Positions 41,080 through 48,807 of a DNA stretch of 64,000 nucleotides are shown in pieces; positions within the stretch are counted from its first letter, which is position 1; each line of letters begins with the position of its first letter. The DNA comes from JACMNW01 sp031402355 (GTDB lineage: Bacteria > Pseudomonadota > Alphaproteobacteria > Rhodobacterales > Rhodobacteraceae), in contig JANNSG010000134.1 of assembly GCA_031402355.1 (NCBI GenBank), positions 12,497 through 76,496 of the forward strand, given 5' to 3'. A model generated the notes under the pieces. The model saw only the letters and a list, made by a program, of their open reading frames with translations, was not told the DNA's origin and did not search any database. Made by a program: the position numbers and the translations under genes.

Positions 41080-41529
41080 TCAAAGTGTCAGGCGGTAGCG
41101 GACATGGCCGTCTTCTTTTACATAGTGGTCGTAAAGCCGCCGCGCGGTGGCATTTTCCCTGTCCGTATGCCAGTAAAGCCGCTTGCACCCCTTTGCCCGT
41201 GACAGGGTGATCAGATCATCAATCAGGGCGCGCCCCAAGCCCATCCCGCGCGCAAATGGCGCAAGAAACAGGTCTTCGAGATAGCAATCATCGCCCGCGA
41301 CCCAGGTTGAGGCGTGGTGGTGATGGATAGCAAAGCCCACCATGATGGTGCCATCCAGAATGGCCACACGCCCGCAAAGCCGCGAGCCCTTGTCCATCAA
41401 GCGCGCCCACGTGTGGCGGGTAACATCGTCGGCCAGGGCAACTTTGTAAAAAGCCAGATATTGCTGCCAAAGATCAAGCCACTGGTCGTGATCGGCGGCT
41501 GTGACATCCTTTATTTCAAATGCCATCAC
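41080..41529 (-). CDS. GNAT family N-acetyltransferase
   Basis: 149 residues. The acetyl-CoA site is in 'LFLAPFARGMGLGRALIDDL' (R-x-x-G-x-G-R/A pattern) with the preceding strand 'DCYLEDLFL'; 'KRLYWHTDRENATARRLYDH' completes the fold. Substrate unknown; a small amine or amino acid is likely. The start overlaps the stop of the M20 peptidase gene by 4 bp, so they form one operon. Confidence 0.85.
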   Translation of the reverse strand: MMAFEIKDVTAADHDQWLDLWQQYLAFYKVALADDVTRHTWARLMDKGSRLCGRVAILDGTIMVGFAIHHHHASTWVAGDDCYLEDLFLAPFARGMGLGRALIDDLITLSRAKGCKRLYWHTDRENATARRLYDHYVKEDGHVRYRLTL

Positions 41530-42899
41530 ATCAACCTTGCCAGGATACGGGCCCAGGACCGGATACCTTTGTGGAAACTTTCCACATCATATTTTTCGTT
41601 CGGCGAATGGATCTGATCATCATCTTTGGCAAAGCCTATCAGCATGGCATCCATGCCAAGATAGGTCTTGAAATGCCCCGCAATCGGGATCGAGCCGCCG
41701 GCACCGATGAACGCGGCCGGTTGCCCCCATTCTTCGGTCAGGGCCTGGCGTGCGGCCTCAAACGCCGGATCGGCGATTGACATCACCGATGCCGGGTTGC
41801 CGTCAATTTCATCGTGCCATTCGATCCGGCAGTCAGCGGGCAACTGGGTCTCGGCCCAGGCGCGAAAGGCGGTCAGGATTTTCGCCGGGTCCTGCGCTGA
41901 CACCAGCCGAAAGCTGATCTTGGCACTTGCCTCGGCCGGAAGCACGGTCTTGAAGCCGGCCCCGGTATAGCCGCCCCAGATGCCGTTCACCTCGGCCGTG
42001 GGACGTGACCAGATCATTTCCAGCGGTGTGCGGTCCACTTCGCCCGAGGGAACAGAAAGCCCGATATCGCCCAGATAGCGCGCGTGATCGAAAGACAGGC
42101 CCTGCCATTGCTGGCGCAGAGCATCGGGAAGTTCGGCCACGTCGTCATAAAAGCCGGGCAGGGTGACGCGCCCCGTGTCATCGTGCAGCGCCGCCAAGAT
42201 GCGGGTCAACACATGGACCGGGTTACGCGCAAGTCCGCCATAACTGCCGGAATGCAGATCGCGCGCCGCCGCATGCAGTGTGAATTCCGATTTCGCCAAC
42301 CCGCGCAGCATGGTGGTGATCGCGGGAATGGCGTCTTCGTAAAGACCAGTGTCGCAGATCAGCGCCAGATCAGCCCGCAGTTCGGCCGCATTTTCTTGCA
42401 TGAACGGGATCAGCGAGGGCGAACTGGATTCTTCCTCCCCCTCCAGAAAGATGGTTAGACGACCGGGAAGGCTGCCATGAACCGCCTTCCAGGCGCGGCA
42501 TGCCTCAAGAAATGTCATCAACTGGCCCTTGTCATCTGACGCGCCGCGCGCACGGATGACGCGCCCCTTGGCCGTATCCTCAAGCGCCGGATCGAAGGGA
42601 TCGCGGTCCCAAAGGGCAAGCGGGTCAACCGGTTGCACATCGTAATGGCCGTAGAACAACAAATGCCGCTTGCCGCTGCCGCCATGCCCCAGGACCATGG
42701 GATGGCCCGGCGTTGGACGGCTGGAGGCATCAAAGCCCAGCGATTGCAGGTCGGCCACCAGCCAATCGGCAGCACGGGCGCAATCTGGTTTGAAAGCGGG
42801 ATCGGTGGATATTGAGGGGATGCGCAACAAGTCGATCAGGCGGTCTATTGCGCCGGGCAACGTGTCGTCAATTCGCGCAAGTACGGCGTCCAAGGTCAT
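41526..42899 (-). CDS. M20 family dipeptidase
   Basis: About 457 residues. Zinc ligands of the M20/M28 fold: His in 'LFYGHYDVQPVDP', Asp in 'ARGASDDKGQLMTF', Glu-Glu in 'FLEGEEESSSPSL', Asp in 'LALICDTGLY' and the C-terminal His in 'IHSPNEKYDVESF'. It cleaves dipeptides or related amides in the cytoplasm. The ATG at 42899 (AGGAAA upstream) is chosen; the frame to 43124 runs through non-coding sequence. In an operon with the GNAT gene downstream. Confidence 0.9.
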   Translation of the reverse strand: MTLDAVLARIDDTLPGAIDRLIDLLRIPSISTDPAFKPDCARAADWLVADLQSLGFDASSRPTPGHPMVLGHGGSGKRHLLFYGHYDVQPVDPLALWDRDPFDPALEDTAKGRVIRARGASDDKGQLMTFLEACRAWKAVHGSLPGRLTIFLEGEEESSSPSLIPFMQENAAELRADLALICDTGLYEDAIPAITTMLRGLAKSEFTLHAAARDLHSGSYGGLARNPVHVLTRILAALHDDTGRVTLPGFYDDVAELPDALRQQWQGLSFDHARYLGDIGLSVPSGEVDRTPLEMIWSRPTAEVNGIWGGYTGAGFKTVLPAEASAKISFRLVSAQDPAKILTAFRAWAETQLPADCRIEWHDEIDGNPASVMSIADPAFEAARQALTEEWGQPAAFIGAGGSIPIAGHFKTYLGMDAMLIGFAKDDDQIHSPNEKYDVESFHKGIRSWARILARLM

Positions 42900-43002
42900 T
42901 GCGGGTTTCCTATCATGATGCGGCATCAAGCCTAGCAGGCGGATGGGGACTGTCCAGAGGACCTGATGGGCGCTAGACAGCGCCAATGCGGTTTGACGGA
43001 GA

Positions 43003-43584
43003 ATGACGATGCGAAACGACCTTTTTTGGGTGTTGGCGATGGGGCTGGGACTGGCGCAGGCGGCGGAGGCCGAGGTGATCACTGGCAAATCTGCCAAGAA
43101 GGCCCTTTTTTCCGGTGATGACATTGCCGTTCAAGTGATGAAGCAATCCTTCCTGACCGATGAGCAGGCGCAAATTCTGGGGTCGGTGGCGACACAGCAG
43201 CCCTATTACGCGGCCATTGCCGTGTCGCCCGACGAGGGGCTGATGTCTGAAGCAACGCTTGCGGCGGCAAATTATCACAGCGTTGAGGCGGCATCTGCAG
43301 CAGCACTGGCGGGGTGTGATGCTGTGCGAAAAGGGGCTGCGGCCTGTGTGATCGTGGCGGTGGTACGGCCCAAGGGCTGGGAGGCGCGGCCAGTGCAATT
43401 GTCGGCAGAGGCCACGGCGGCGTTCCGAAAGGACTATGCCGGCAAGGGGGCGGCGATGGCGGTGTCGACCTTGACAGGTGCCTGGGGCATCGCGGACGGC
43501 GACACAGCAGCCGATGTCGCAAAAGCCGCCTGTACGGCAAAACTGACAGATCAGAATGACTGCGCGGTTGTTATTGTCGATTGA
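43003..43584 (+). CDS. Hypothetical secreted protein
   Basis: About 193 residues. Signal peptide 'MRNDLFWVLAMGLGLAQAAEA' (an ATG two codons upstream is also possible). The mature part has two similar-looking segments, each with an Ala-rich helix followed by a Cys pair (AALAGCDAVRKGAAACVIVAV and AKAACTAKLTDQNDCAVVIVD): a duplicated C-x8-10-C plus hydrophobic strand, which suggests two disulfide-bonded repeats in the periplasm. No known family is claimed. Confidence 0.65.
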   Translation: MTMRNDLFWVLAMGLGLAQAAEAEVITGKSAKKALFSGDDIAVQVMKQSFLTDEQAQILGSVATQQPYYAAIAVSPDEGLMSEATLAAANYHSVEAASAAALAGCDAVRKGAAACVIVAVVRPKGWEARPVQLSAEATAAFRKDYAGKGAAMAVSTLTGAWGIADGDTAADVAKAACTAKLTDQNDCAVVIVD

Positions 43585-43847
43585 TGATGCGCTGCGGCCC
43601 TGATGGCAGGTCGGCGGCAGGCGATGATCATTGGATTTGCTGCACAATGTGACGAAATTGGTGCCGGATGCAAAACAATCCGCGATGATTTCAGGCATAT
43701 CGCGCTGAATCCTGCGCAAGGCCAAGTGTTACCGTATCAGCGGATGCATAAGGCCTTGCTCTGTGCTAATTTATCCCCAATAGGACCGCCTGTGAGTCGT
43801 GGCTGACTCGGCATGGGCAAAATGGGGCAGTGGGGTTAACGCATCGG

Positions 43848-45098
43848 ATGATCGGACGGAGGGCCAAACCTTCGACGGCTGAGGTCGGCAAACCGAAAGG
43901 GTTTGACGATTTCGAACTGCGTCTCGGTGACGTGATGCGCGGTGAGCGTGCAACTTTGGGTAAATCCCTGCTGGATGTTCAGCGCGAGTTGAAGATCAAG
44001 GCAACCTATATCGCCGCCATTGAAAATTGCGATGTGTCGGCCTTTGAAACGCAGGGCTTTGTCGCGGGCTACGTCCGGTCTTATGCGCGGTACCTGGGAA
44101 TGGATCCCGATACGTCGTTTGCGCGGTTTTGCGTCGAGGCCAATTTCGCGGTGGCGCATGGCATGTCTGCGGCGGCGTCTTCTGCCGGGATGACAGCCGC
44201 GCGGGGGCGGATGATGTCGGACTATGGCGATCCGCTTGCCAATCCGAATGCGAGCTTCGTTCCGCGGGCACAGACTGTACTGTCGCGGGTTGAGCCGGGT
44301 GCTGTCGGCTCGATTTTCGTGTTGATCGCTTTGATATCGGCGATCGGCTATGGTGGATGGTCGGTGCTGCAAGAAGTTCAGCGGGTGCAATTGGCGCCGA
44401 TTGATCAGGCCCCGACTGTCGTTGCGGAACTTGATCCGTTGGGCAACGTGGATAGTTCTGCGACCCCGCTGGTCCGGTCGGCGCCGGCGACGGATGCCGC
44501 AGAGGATGTGGTGGCTGCCACAAACGAGACGGCCCAACCCGATCTGATGGGCAGGCTGTATCGGCCCGAAGCGCTTGATGTGCCGGTGTTGGTGTCACGC
44601 GATGGGCCGATTGCGGCGATTGACCCGCGTGTCAGCTCATCCCTGACCCCGGGAGCGGCAGATGTACCGGCTGCGGGCGCGGATTTTGATGCCCAGGCGG
44701 CAGCGATTGACGCGGCCATTCAGGTTCTGGCGGCGGATGCCCCGGCGGTTGAGCTTTTGGCCGTGCGCCCGGCCTGGGTACGGGTTCAATCTGCCGATGG
44801 TACCGTGCTGTTTGAAAAGAATCTGGACGCGGGCGAGCGGTACGTCGTGCCACAACTGGAAGCACCGGCCGTGCTGCGGGCGGGAAATTCCGGTTCGGTG
44901 TATTTCGCTGTGAACGGCGTGACCTACGGCCCGGCGGCCCCCGGCGCGCAAGTGGTCAAGAACGTGGTCCTTTCGCCCGATGCCTTGACCAACGCATATG
45001 CAATCGCAGAGCCGGCAGGCGATGTTGATCTGGCGCGTTTCGTGTCGGTCGAGCCTGGCGATCTGATCGACACGCCAAATCTGGCGCCAAGCGAATAA
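43848..45098 (+). CDS. RodZ-like helix-turn-helix membrane protein (DUF4115)
   Basis: About 416 residues. An N-terminal HTH of the RodZ type (GDVMRGERATLGKSLLDVQR ... KATYIAAIEN) with 'FVAGYVRSYARYLGMDPD', a single membrane helix near residues 145-165 (VGSIFVLIALISAIGYGG), a long variable linker, and a C-terminal DUF4115 domain (WVRVQSADGTVLFEKNLDAG). RodZ links the MreB cytoskeleton to cell-shape control; the linker here is long. The ATG at 43848 is used; a GTG at 43830 is in frame. ispG follows 95 bp later, the common order in Rhodobacterales. Confidence 0.82.
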   Translation: MIGRRAKPSTAEVGKPKGFDDFELRLGDVMRGERATLGKSLLDVQRELKIKATYIAAIENCDVSAFETQGFVAGYVRSYARYLGMDPDTSFARFCVEANFAVAHGMSAAASSAGMTAARGRMMSDYGDPLANPNASFVPRAQTVLSRVEPGAVGSIFVLIALISAIGYGGWSVLQEVQRVQLAPIDQAPTVVAELDPLGNVDSSATPLVRSAPATDAAEDVVAATNETAQPDLMGRLYRPEALDVPVLVSRDGPIAAIDPRVSSSLTPGAADVPAAGADFDAQAAAIDAAIQVLAADAPAVELLAVRPAWVRVQSADGTVLFEKNLDAGERYVVPQLEAPAVLRAGNSGSVYFAVNGVTYGPAAPGAQVVKNVVLSPDALTNAYAIAEPAGDVDLARFVSVEPGDLIDTPNLAPSE

Positions 45099-45193
45099 GC
45101 GACCCTGCCATCATTGTTTTTTAACGACGGTTGCTGCGCCGGTCTGGCCGGGCTATCTTTTGTTCACCATTCAAAAGAAACGAGGCCGCGACC

Positions 45194-46321
45194 ATGTCGC
45201 TGAATTCCATTCGCCCCTGGCGCAACATTTACCGGCGTACATCCCGGCAAATCAGCGTCGGCAAGGTTCTGGTCGGCGGCGATGCCCCGATTTCAGTGCA
45301 GACCATGACCAACACCCTGACGACCGATGTTGCCGCGACGCTTGAGCAAGTGCAGCGCTGTGCCGTCGCGGGCGCCGACATCGTGCGCATTTCGACGCCG
45401 GATCAGGACAGCACGCGGGCCCTGCGCAAGATTGTAGCGGAAAGCCCAGTCCCGATCGTGGCCGACATTCATTTTCATTATAAACGGGCCATCGAGGCCG
45501 CCGAAGCCGGGGCGGCCTGCTTGCGGATAAACCCCGGCAATATCGGCGATGCAAAACGGGTGGCAGAGGTGGTTCGGGCGGCCAAAGATCATGGCTGTTC
45601 AATCCGGATCGGGGTCAACGCCGGTTCGCTGGAGCGCCATCTGCTGGAAAAATATGGCGAACCTTGCCCGGATGCGATGTTGGAAAGCGGGCTGGATCAT
45701 ATCAAGCTATTGCAAGATCACGATTTTCACGAATTCAAGATCTCGGTCAAAGCGTCAGACGTGTTCATGGCGGCGGCGGCCTATCAGAAGTTGGCCGAGA
45801 CGACGGATGCGCCCATCCATTTAGGGATAACCGAAGCGGGCGGGCTGGTGTCGGGTACGGTGAAATCTGCCATCGGTCTGGGCAATCTGCTGTGGATGGG
45901 TATTGGTGACACCATCCGGGTTTCGCTTTCGGCCGATCCGGTCGAAGAGGTAAAGGTGGGTTTCGAGATCCTGAAATCGCTTGGGCTGCGCCATCGCGGG
46001 GTGACAATCATTTCCTGCCCGTCCTGCGCGCGGCAGGGCTTTGATGTGATCAAGACGGTTGCTGCCCTGGAAGACCGGCTTGCCCATATCACCACGTCGT
46101 TAAGCCTGTCGATCATCGGCTGTGTGGTGAACGGGCCGGGTGAGGCATTGATGACGGATATCGGCTTTACCGGCGGAGGTGCCGGTTCAGGCATGATCTA
46201 TCTTGCAGGCAAGCAGGTACACAAGCTGGGCAACGACAAGATGCTGGACCATATCGTTGAATTGGTTGAACAAAAGGCCGCTGATATCGAGGCATCTGAA
46301 GCGGCTGAAGCTGCCGAGTGA
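45194..46321 (+). CDS. ispG: (E)-4-hydroxy-3-methylbut-2-enyl-diphosphate synthase
   Basis: About 375 residues. Iron-sulfur enzyme of the non-mevalonate isoprenoid pathway, needed among others for carotenoids and the bacteriochlorophyll tail. TIM-barrel start 'VGGDAPISVQTMTNTLTTDV' and the 4Fe-4S ligands in 'ISCPSCARQGFDVIK' (two Cys) and 'IIGCVVNGPGE' (one Cys), then the conserved Glu. The ATG at 45194 matches the usual start; the frame to 45131 is not used. Confidence 0.94.
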   Translation: MSLNSIRPWRNIYRRTSRQISVGKVLVGGDAPISVQTMTNTLTTDVAATLEQVQRCAVAGADIVRISTPDQDSTRALRKIVAESPVPIVADIHFHYKRAIEAAEAGAACLRINPGNIGDAKRVAEVVRAAKDHGCSIRIGVNAGSLERHLLEKYGEPCPDAMLESGLDHIKLLQDHDFHEFKISVKASDVFMAAAAYQKLAETTDAPIHLGITEAGGLVSGTVKSAIGLGNLLWMGIGDTIRVSLSADPVEEVKVGFEILKSLGLRHRGVTIISCPSCARQGFDVIKTVAALEDRLAHITTSLSLSIIGCVVNGPGEALMTDIGFTGGGAGSGMIYLAGKQVHKLGNDKMLDHIVELVEQKAADIEASEAAEAAE

Positions 46322-46370
46322 ACCGGAGTGCAAGGCTGTGCGGCTGGCCCCCAGGGGGGCAGACCAGCGG

Positions 46371-47132
46371 TCAGCCCTTGCGTTCGTCAGCGATGATCTG
46401 GCGCATACCCTCGGGTGGCACATAACCGCGCAGCATGGTGCCTTGCACAATGAAGGTCGGCGTGCCGTTGATCTGCATGGCATCGCCTAGCGCACGATTG
46501 GCCGCAATCACCGCCGTCACATCCGGGCTTTGCATCTGGGCGTTGATGGCTGCCGGATCAAGCCCCAGCTTTGCTGCGATCTTGTCAAGCGCAGGCTGGG
46601 CTACATCGGCGCGCATGGCCATCAAGGCATCATGGGCAGCGTAATACGCATCGTTGCCGCCGATTTGGCGCACCGCTATGGCAAAGCGCGAAGCAAGATC
46701 GGAGTCGGGCCCGAGGATCGGATATTCTTTCAAGACGAACCGGATATTGCCATCGCTTTTGACCAGATCTTCAATTTCGCGGTAAGCTTTTTTGCAATAG
46801 CCGCAGCGATAATCCATGAATTCGACTAGGGTGATGTCGCCATCCGGATTTCCGCCAACCCAGTCGGTTTCGCTGTCAAACAGGGCCGTGGCGTTGTCCT
46901 TGACAAGAACGAGGTCATTTTGCGCCTCGGTCGCGGCATCGCGTTCTTTCAAGACCTCTATGGCTTCCATGATCACTTCGGGGTTTTCCAGAAGATAGGC
47001 CCGAACCTCGTCGCGAAAGGCGGCGCGGTCGGCATCGGAAAGTTCCGCCAGATCTGCCGCCACGGCGGGAAAGCCGGTTGACGCTACAATGGCCATACCC
47101 AGAACGGCCACACCCAAAACGAAACGCATCAT
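46371..47132 (-). CDS. DsbA-family periplasmic thiol oxidoreductase
   Basis: 253 residues. Signal peptide 'MMRFVLGVAVLGMAIVASTG' then 'FPAVAAD'. A helical N-terminal segment (FRDEVRAYLLENPEVIMEAI, the dimerisation helix seen in ScsC/BdbD-like members) precedes the thioredoxin fold. Active site 'FMDYRCGYCKKAYREIEDLV' (CGYC) and cis-Pro loop 'NGTPTFIVQG'. It forms or isomerises disulfides in secreted proteins. GGAGAA precedes the ATG at 47132; the upstream frame to 47651 is on the strand opposite the amidase gene and is not coding. Convergent with ispG; a G/C-rich inverted repeat at about 46343-46367 may end both. Confidence 0.87.
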   Translation of the reverse strand: MMRFVLGVAVLGMAIVASTGFPAVAADLAELSDADRAAFRDEVRAYLLENPEVIMEAIEVLKERDAATEAQNDLVLVKDNATALFDSETDWVGGNPDGDITLVEFMDYRCGYCKKAYREIEDLVKSDGNIRFVLKEYPILGPDSDLASRFAIAVRQIGGNDAYYAAHDALMAMRADVAQPALDKIAAKLGLDPAAINAQMQSPDVTAVIAANRALGDAMQINGTPTFIVQGTMLRGYVPPEGMRQIIADERKG

Positions 47133-47303
47133 CTTTTCTCCACCGTGTTTCTCAATGCCACAAGGTGCCGGTCTCCGATCCTGGCCCTGTTCGTATAGTA
47201 TCGCAGATTGCGCGCCTGTCGCAAATGCCCTGATCAGTGCCAGAAGGCTTGACCACGCCTGCCCCGCGTTCCACAGTTGTGCAAAAACCATAGAGGCGGC
47301 GGC

Positions 47304-48596
47304 ATGCAGGTTACAAATCACGGGCTGGTGATCGGGGCCGTCCGCAGATCGCCAACTGCCGCGAAAGTCCTGGCCTGGGCGGCAGGGTTTCTGCGGCCTG
47401 TCGCTTTGTTGATAGCGGTTGGCCTTGCCGGGCAGGGGGTGGCCCAGGCGCAGGATCTGTCGGTTCAGGCGCGGCTGGATGTGGCGGCATCCTTTGTGAC
47501 ATCCGAGGCGGCCGGGATCCGGGTGGAACTGGCCTTGTCGCAAGCGGTGCCTTGGCGGGCGCGACTGCGGGCTGACCCGCCAAGACTGATCATGGATTTT
47601 CGCGAGGTTGATTTTTCGGCCATCGCTTCGGTTGCCAATACGGCGTCGCAAATCAAGGCCGTGCGGGCGGGTGTGTTCAGATCCGGGTGGTCACGGCTGG
47701 TTCTGGAACTGGATGGCCCCTATCTGGTGCGTCTGGCGGAAATGCGCACAGACGGGGCCAAAGCAGGTCTGACGGTGATGCTGCAGCCAGCCGAAAGCGA
47801 TGATTTCGCGCAGGCTGCGGGCTTGGCTGAGCCACCCGAATGGCAATTGCCGGTTTCGGTGGTGCTGCCACAGCCATCAAGCCCGCCAAAGGATGGTCTG
47901 GTGATCGTGCTGGATCCCGGGCACGGCGGGCTTGACCCCGGGGCGGAACGCAACGGTCAGACTGAGGCGGATCTGATGCTGGCCTTTGCGCGGCAGCTTA
48001 AAGATCTGTTGCTGCGTGAGGGAAAATTCGATGTCGTCCTGACCCGCGATGACGATGTCTTCGTGCCCTTGGAAACCCGGATCTCAATCGCGCGGGGGCA
48101 TGCGGCGGATCTGCTGATCTCGCTTCACGCCGACGCATTGGAAGAGGGTGAGGCGGTGGGGGCTGTGGTCTATACGCTGTCAGATGAGGCGAGCGAGGCG
48201 GCTGCGCTGGCCCTGGCCGAGCGGCACAACCGGGACGATCTGCTGGCGGGCGTCGATCTGTCAGGGCAGGATGATCTGGTGGCGTCGGTTCTGATGTCGA
48301 TGGCGCGCACAGAAACCGCCCCGCGCACTGCGCGACTTGCGACGGCGCTGCAAGAGGCGATGCAATCGGCGCAATTGAAGATGCACCGCATGCCGCTGCA
48401 ATCGGCGGGGTTTTCGGTGCTGAAATCGCCTGACATTCCGTCCGTGCTGATTGAACTGGGGTTTTTGTCCAGCGCCCGTGATTTCGCCCGGCTGACAGAC
48501 AAGGTCTGGCGCGCAAGAATGGCCGAGGCGATCCGCGACGGGGTGATGATCTGGGCGCAGGAAGATGCGGCCTTGAACAGCCTGAGACGGCGCTGA
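47304..48596 (+). CDS. amiC: N-acetylmuramoyl-L-alanine amidase with AMIN domain
   Basis: About 430 residues, periplasmic cell-wall hydrolase that splits septal peptidoglycan. A signal/anchor segment (LRPVALLIAVGLAGQGVAQA, residues about 30-49) is followed by an AMIN-like beta domain and the Amidase_3 domain: 'VLDPGHGGLDPGAERNG' (zinc His), Glu in 'QTEADLMLAFARQL', 'DLLISLHADALEEGEA' (zinc His) and 'VLIELGFLSSARDF' (catalytic Glu). Directly upstream of mrcA on the same strand, a grouping that serves wall growth and division. Confidence 0.9.
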   Translation: MQVTNHGLVIGAVRRSPTAAKVLAWAAGFLRPVALLIAVGLAGQGVAQAQDLSVQARLDVAASFVTSEAAGIRVELALSQAVPWRARLRADPPRLIMDFREVDFSAIASVANTASQIKAVRAGVFRSGWSRLVLELDGPYLVRLAEMRTDGAKAGLTVMLQPAESDDFAQAAGLAEPPEWQLPVSVVLPQPSSPPKDGLVIVLDPGHGGLDPGAERNGQTEADLMLAFARQLKDLLLREGKFDVVLTRDDDVFVPLETRISIARGHAADLLISLHADALEEGEAVGAVVYTLSDEASEAAALALAERHNRDDLLAGVDLSGQDDLVASVLMSMARTETAPRTARLATALQEAMQSAQLKMHRMPLQSAGFSVLKSPDIPSVLIELGFLSSARDFARLTDKVWRARMAEAIRDGVMIWAQEDAALNSLRRR

Positions 48597-48649
48597 CCGG
48601 CGGCAATTGGCGTGGCTTTGCCTGCAGGCGCGGTCTGATACTGCCGGTT

Positions 48650-48679
48650 TTGACCTTTGCGCCCATCCGCGTGTATAAG
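48650..48679 (+). promoter_or_regulatory. Sigma-70-type promoter upstream of mrcA
   Basis: TTGACC at 48650-48655 and TATAAG at 48674-48679 with an 18-bp spacer, in the 211-bp gap between amiC and mrcA. Confidence 0.5.
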
Positions 48680-48807
48680 GGGGTGACCCGTGCCTTTCTG
48701 ACGATCGCCTGATCGCCGGAGGGGCCCGGATTGCTTGATACGCCAGTCTTTCGACAAAACCGGTATTTCCATTTGTCGGACTGGCTCTAGAATGCGGGGC
48801 GGCAGCG

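Noticed and set aside
46343..46367. Strong terminator between ispG and the DsbA-like gene
   Set aside because: A GC-rich inverted repeat is present but has no T-run on either side; mentioned only as possible.
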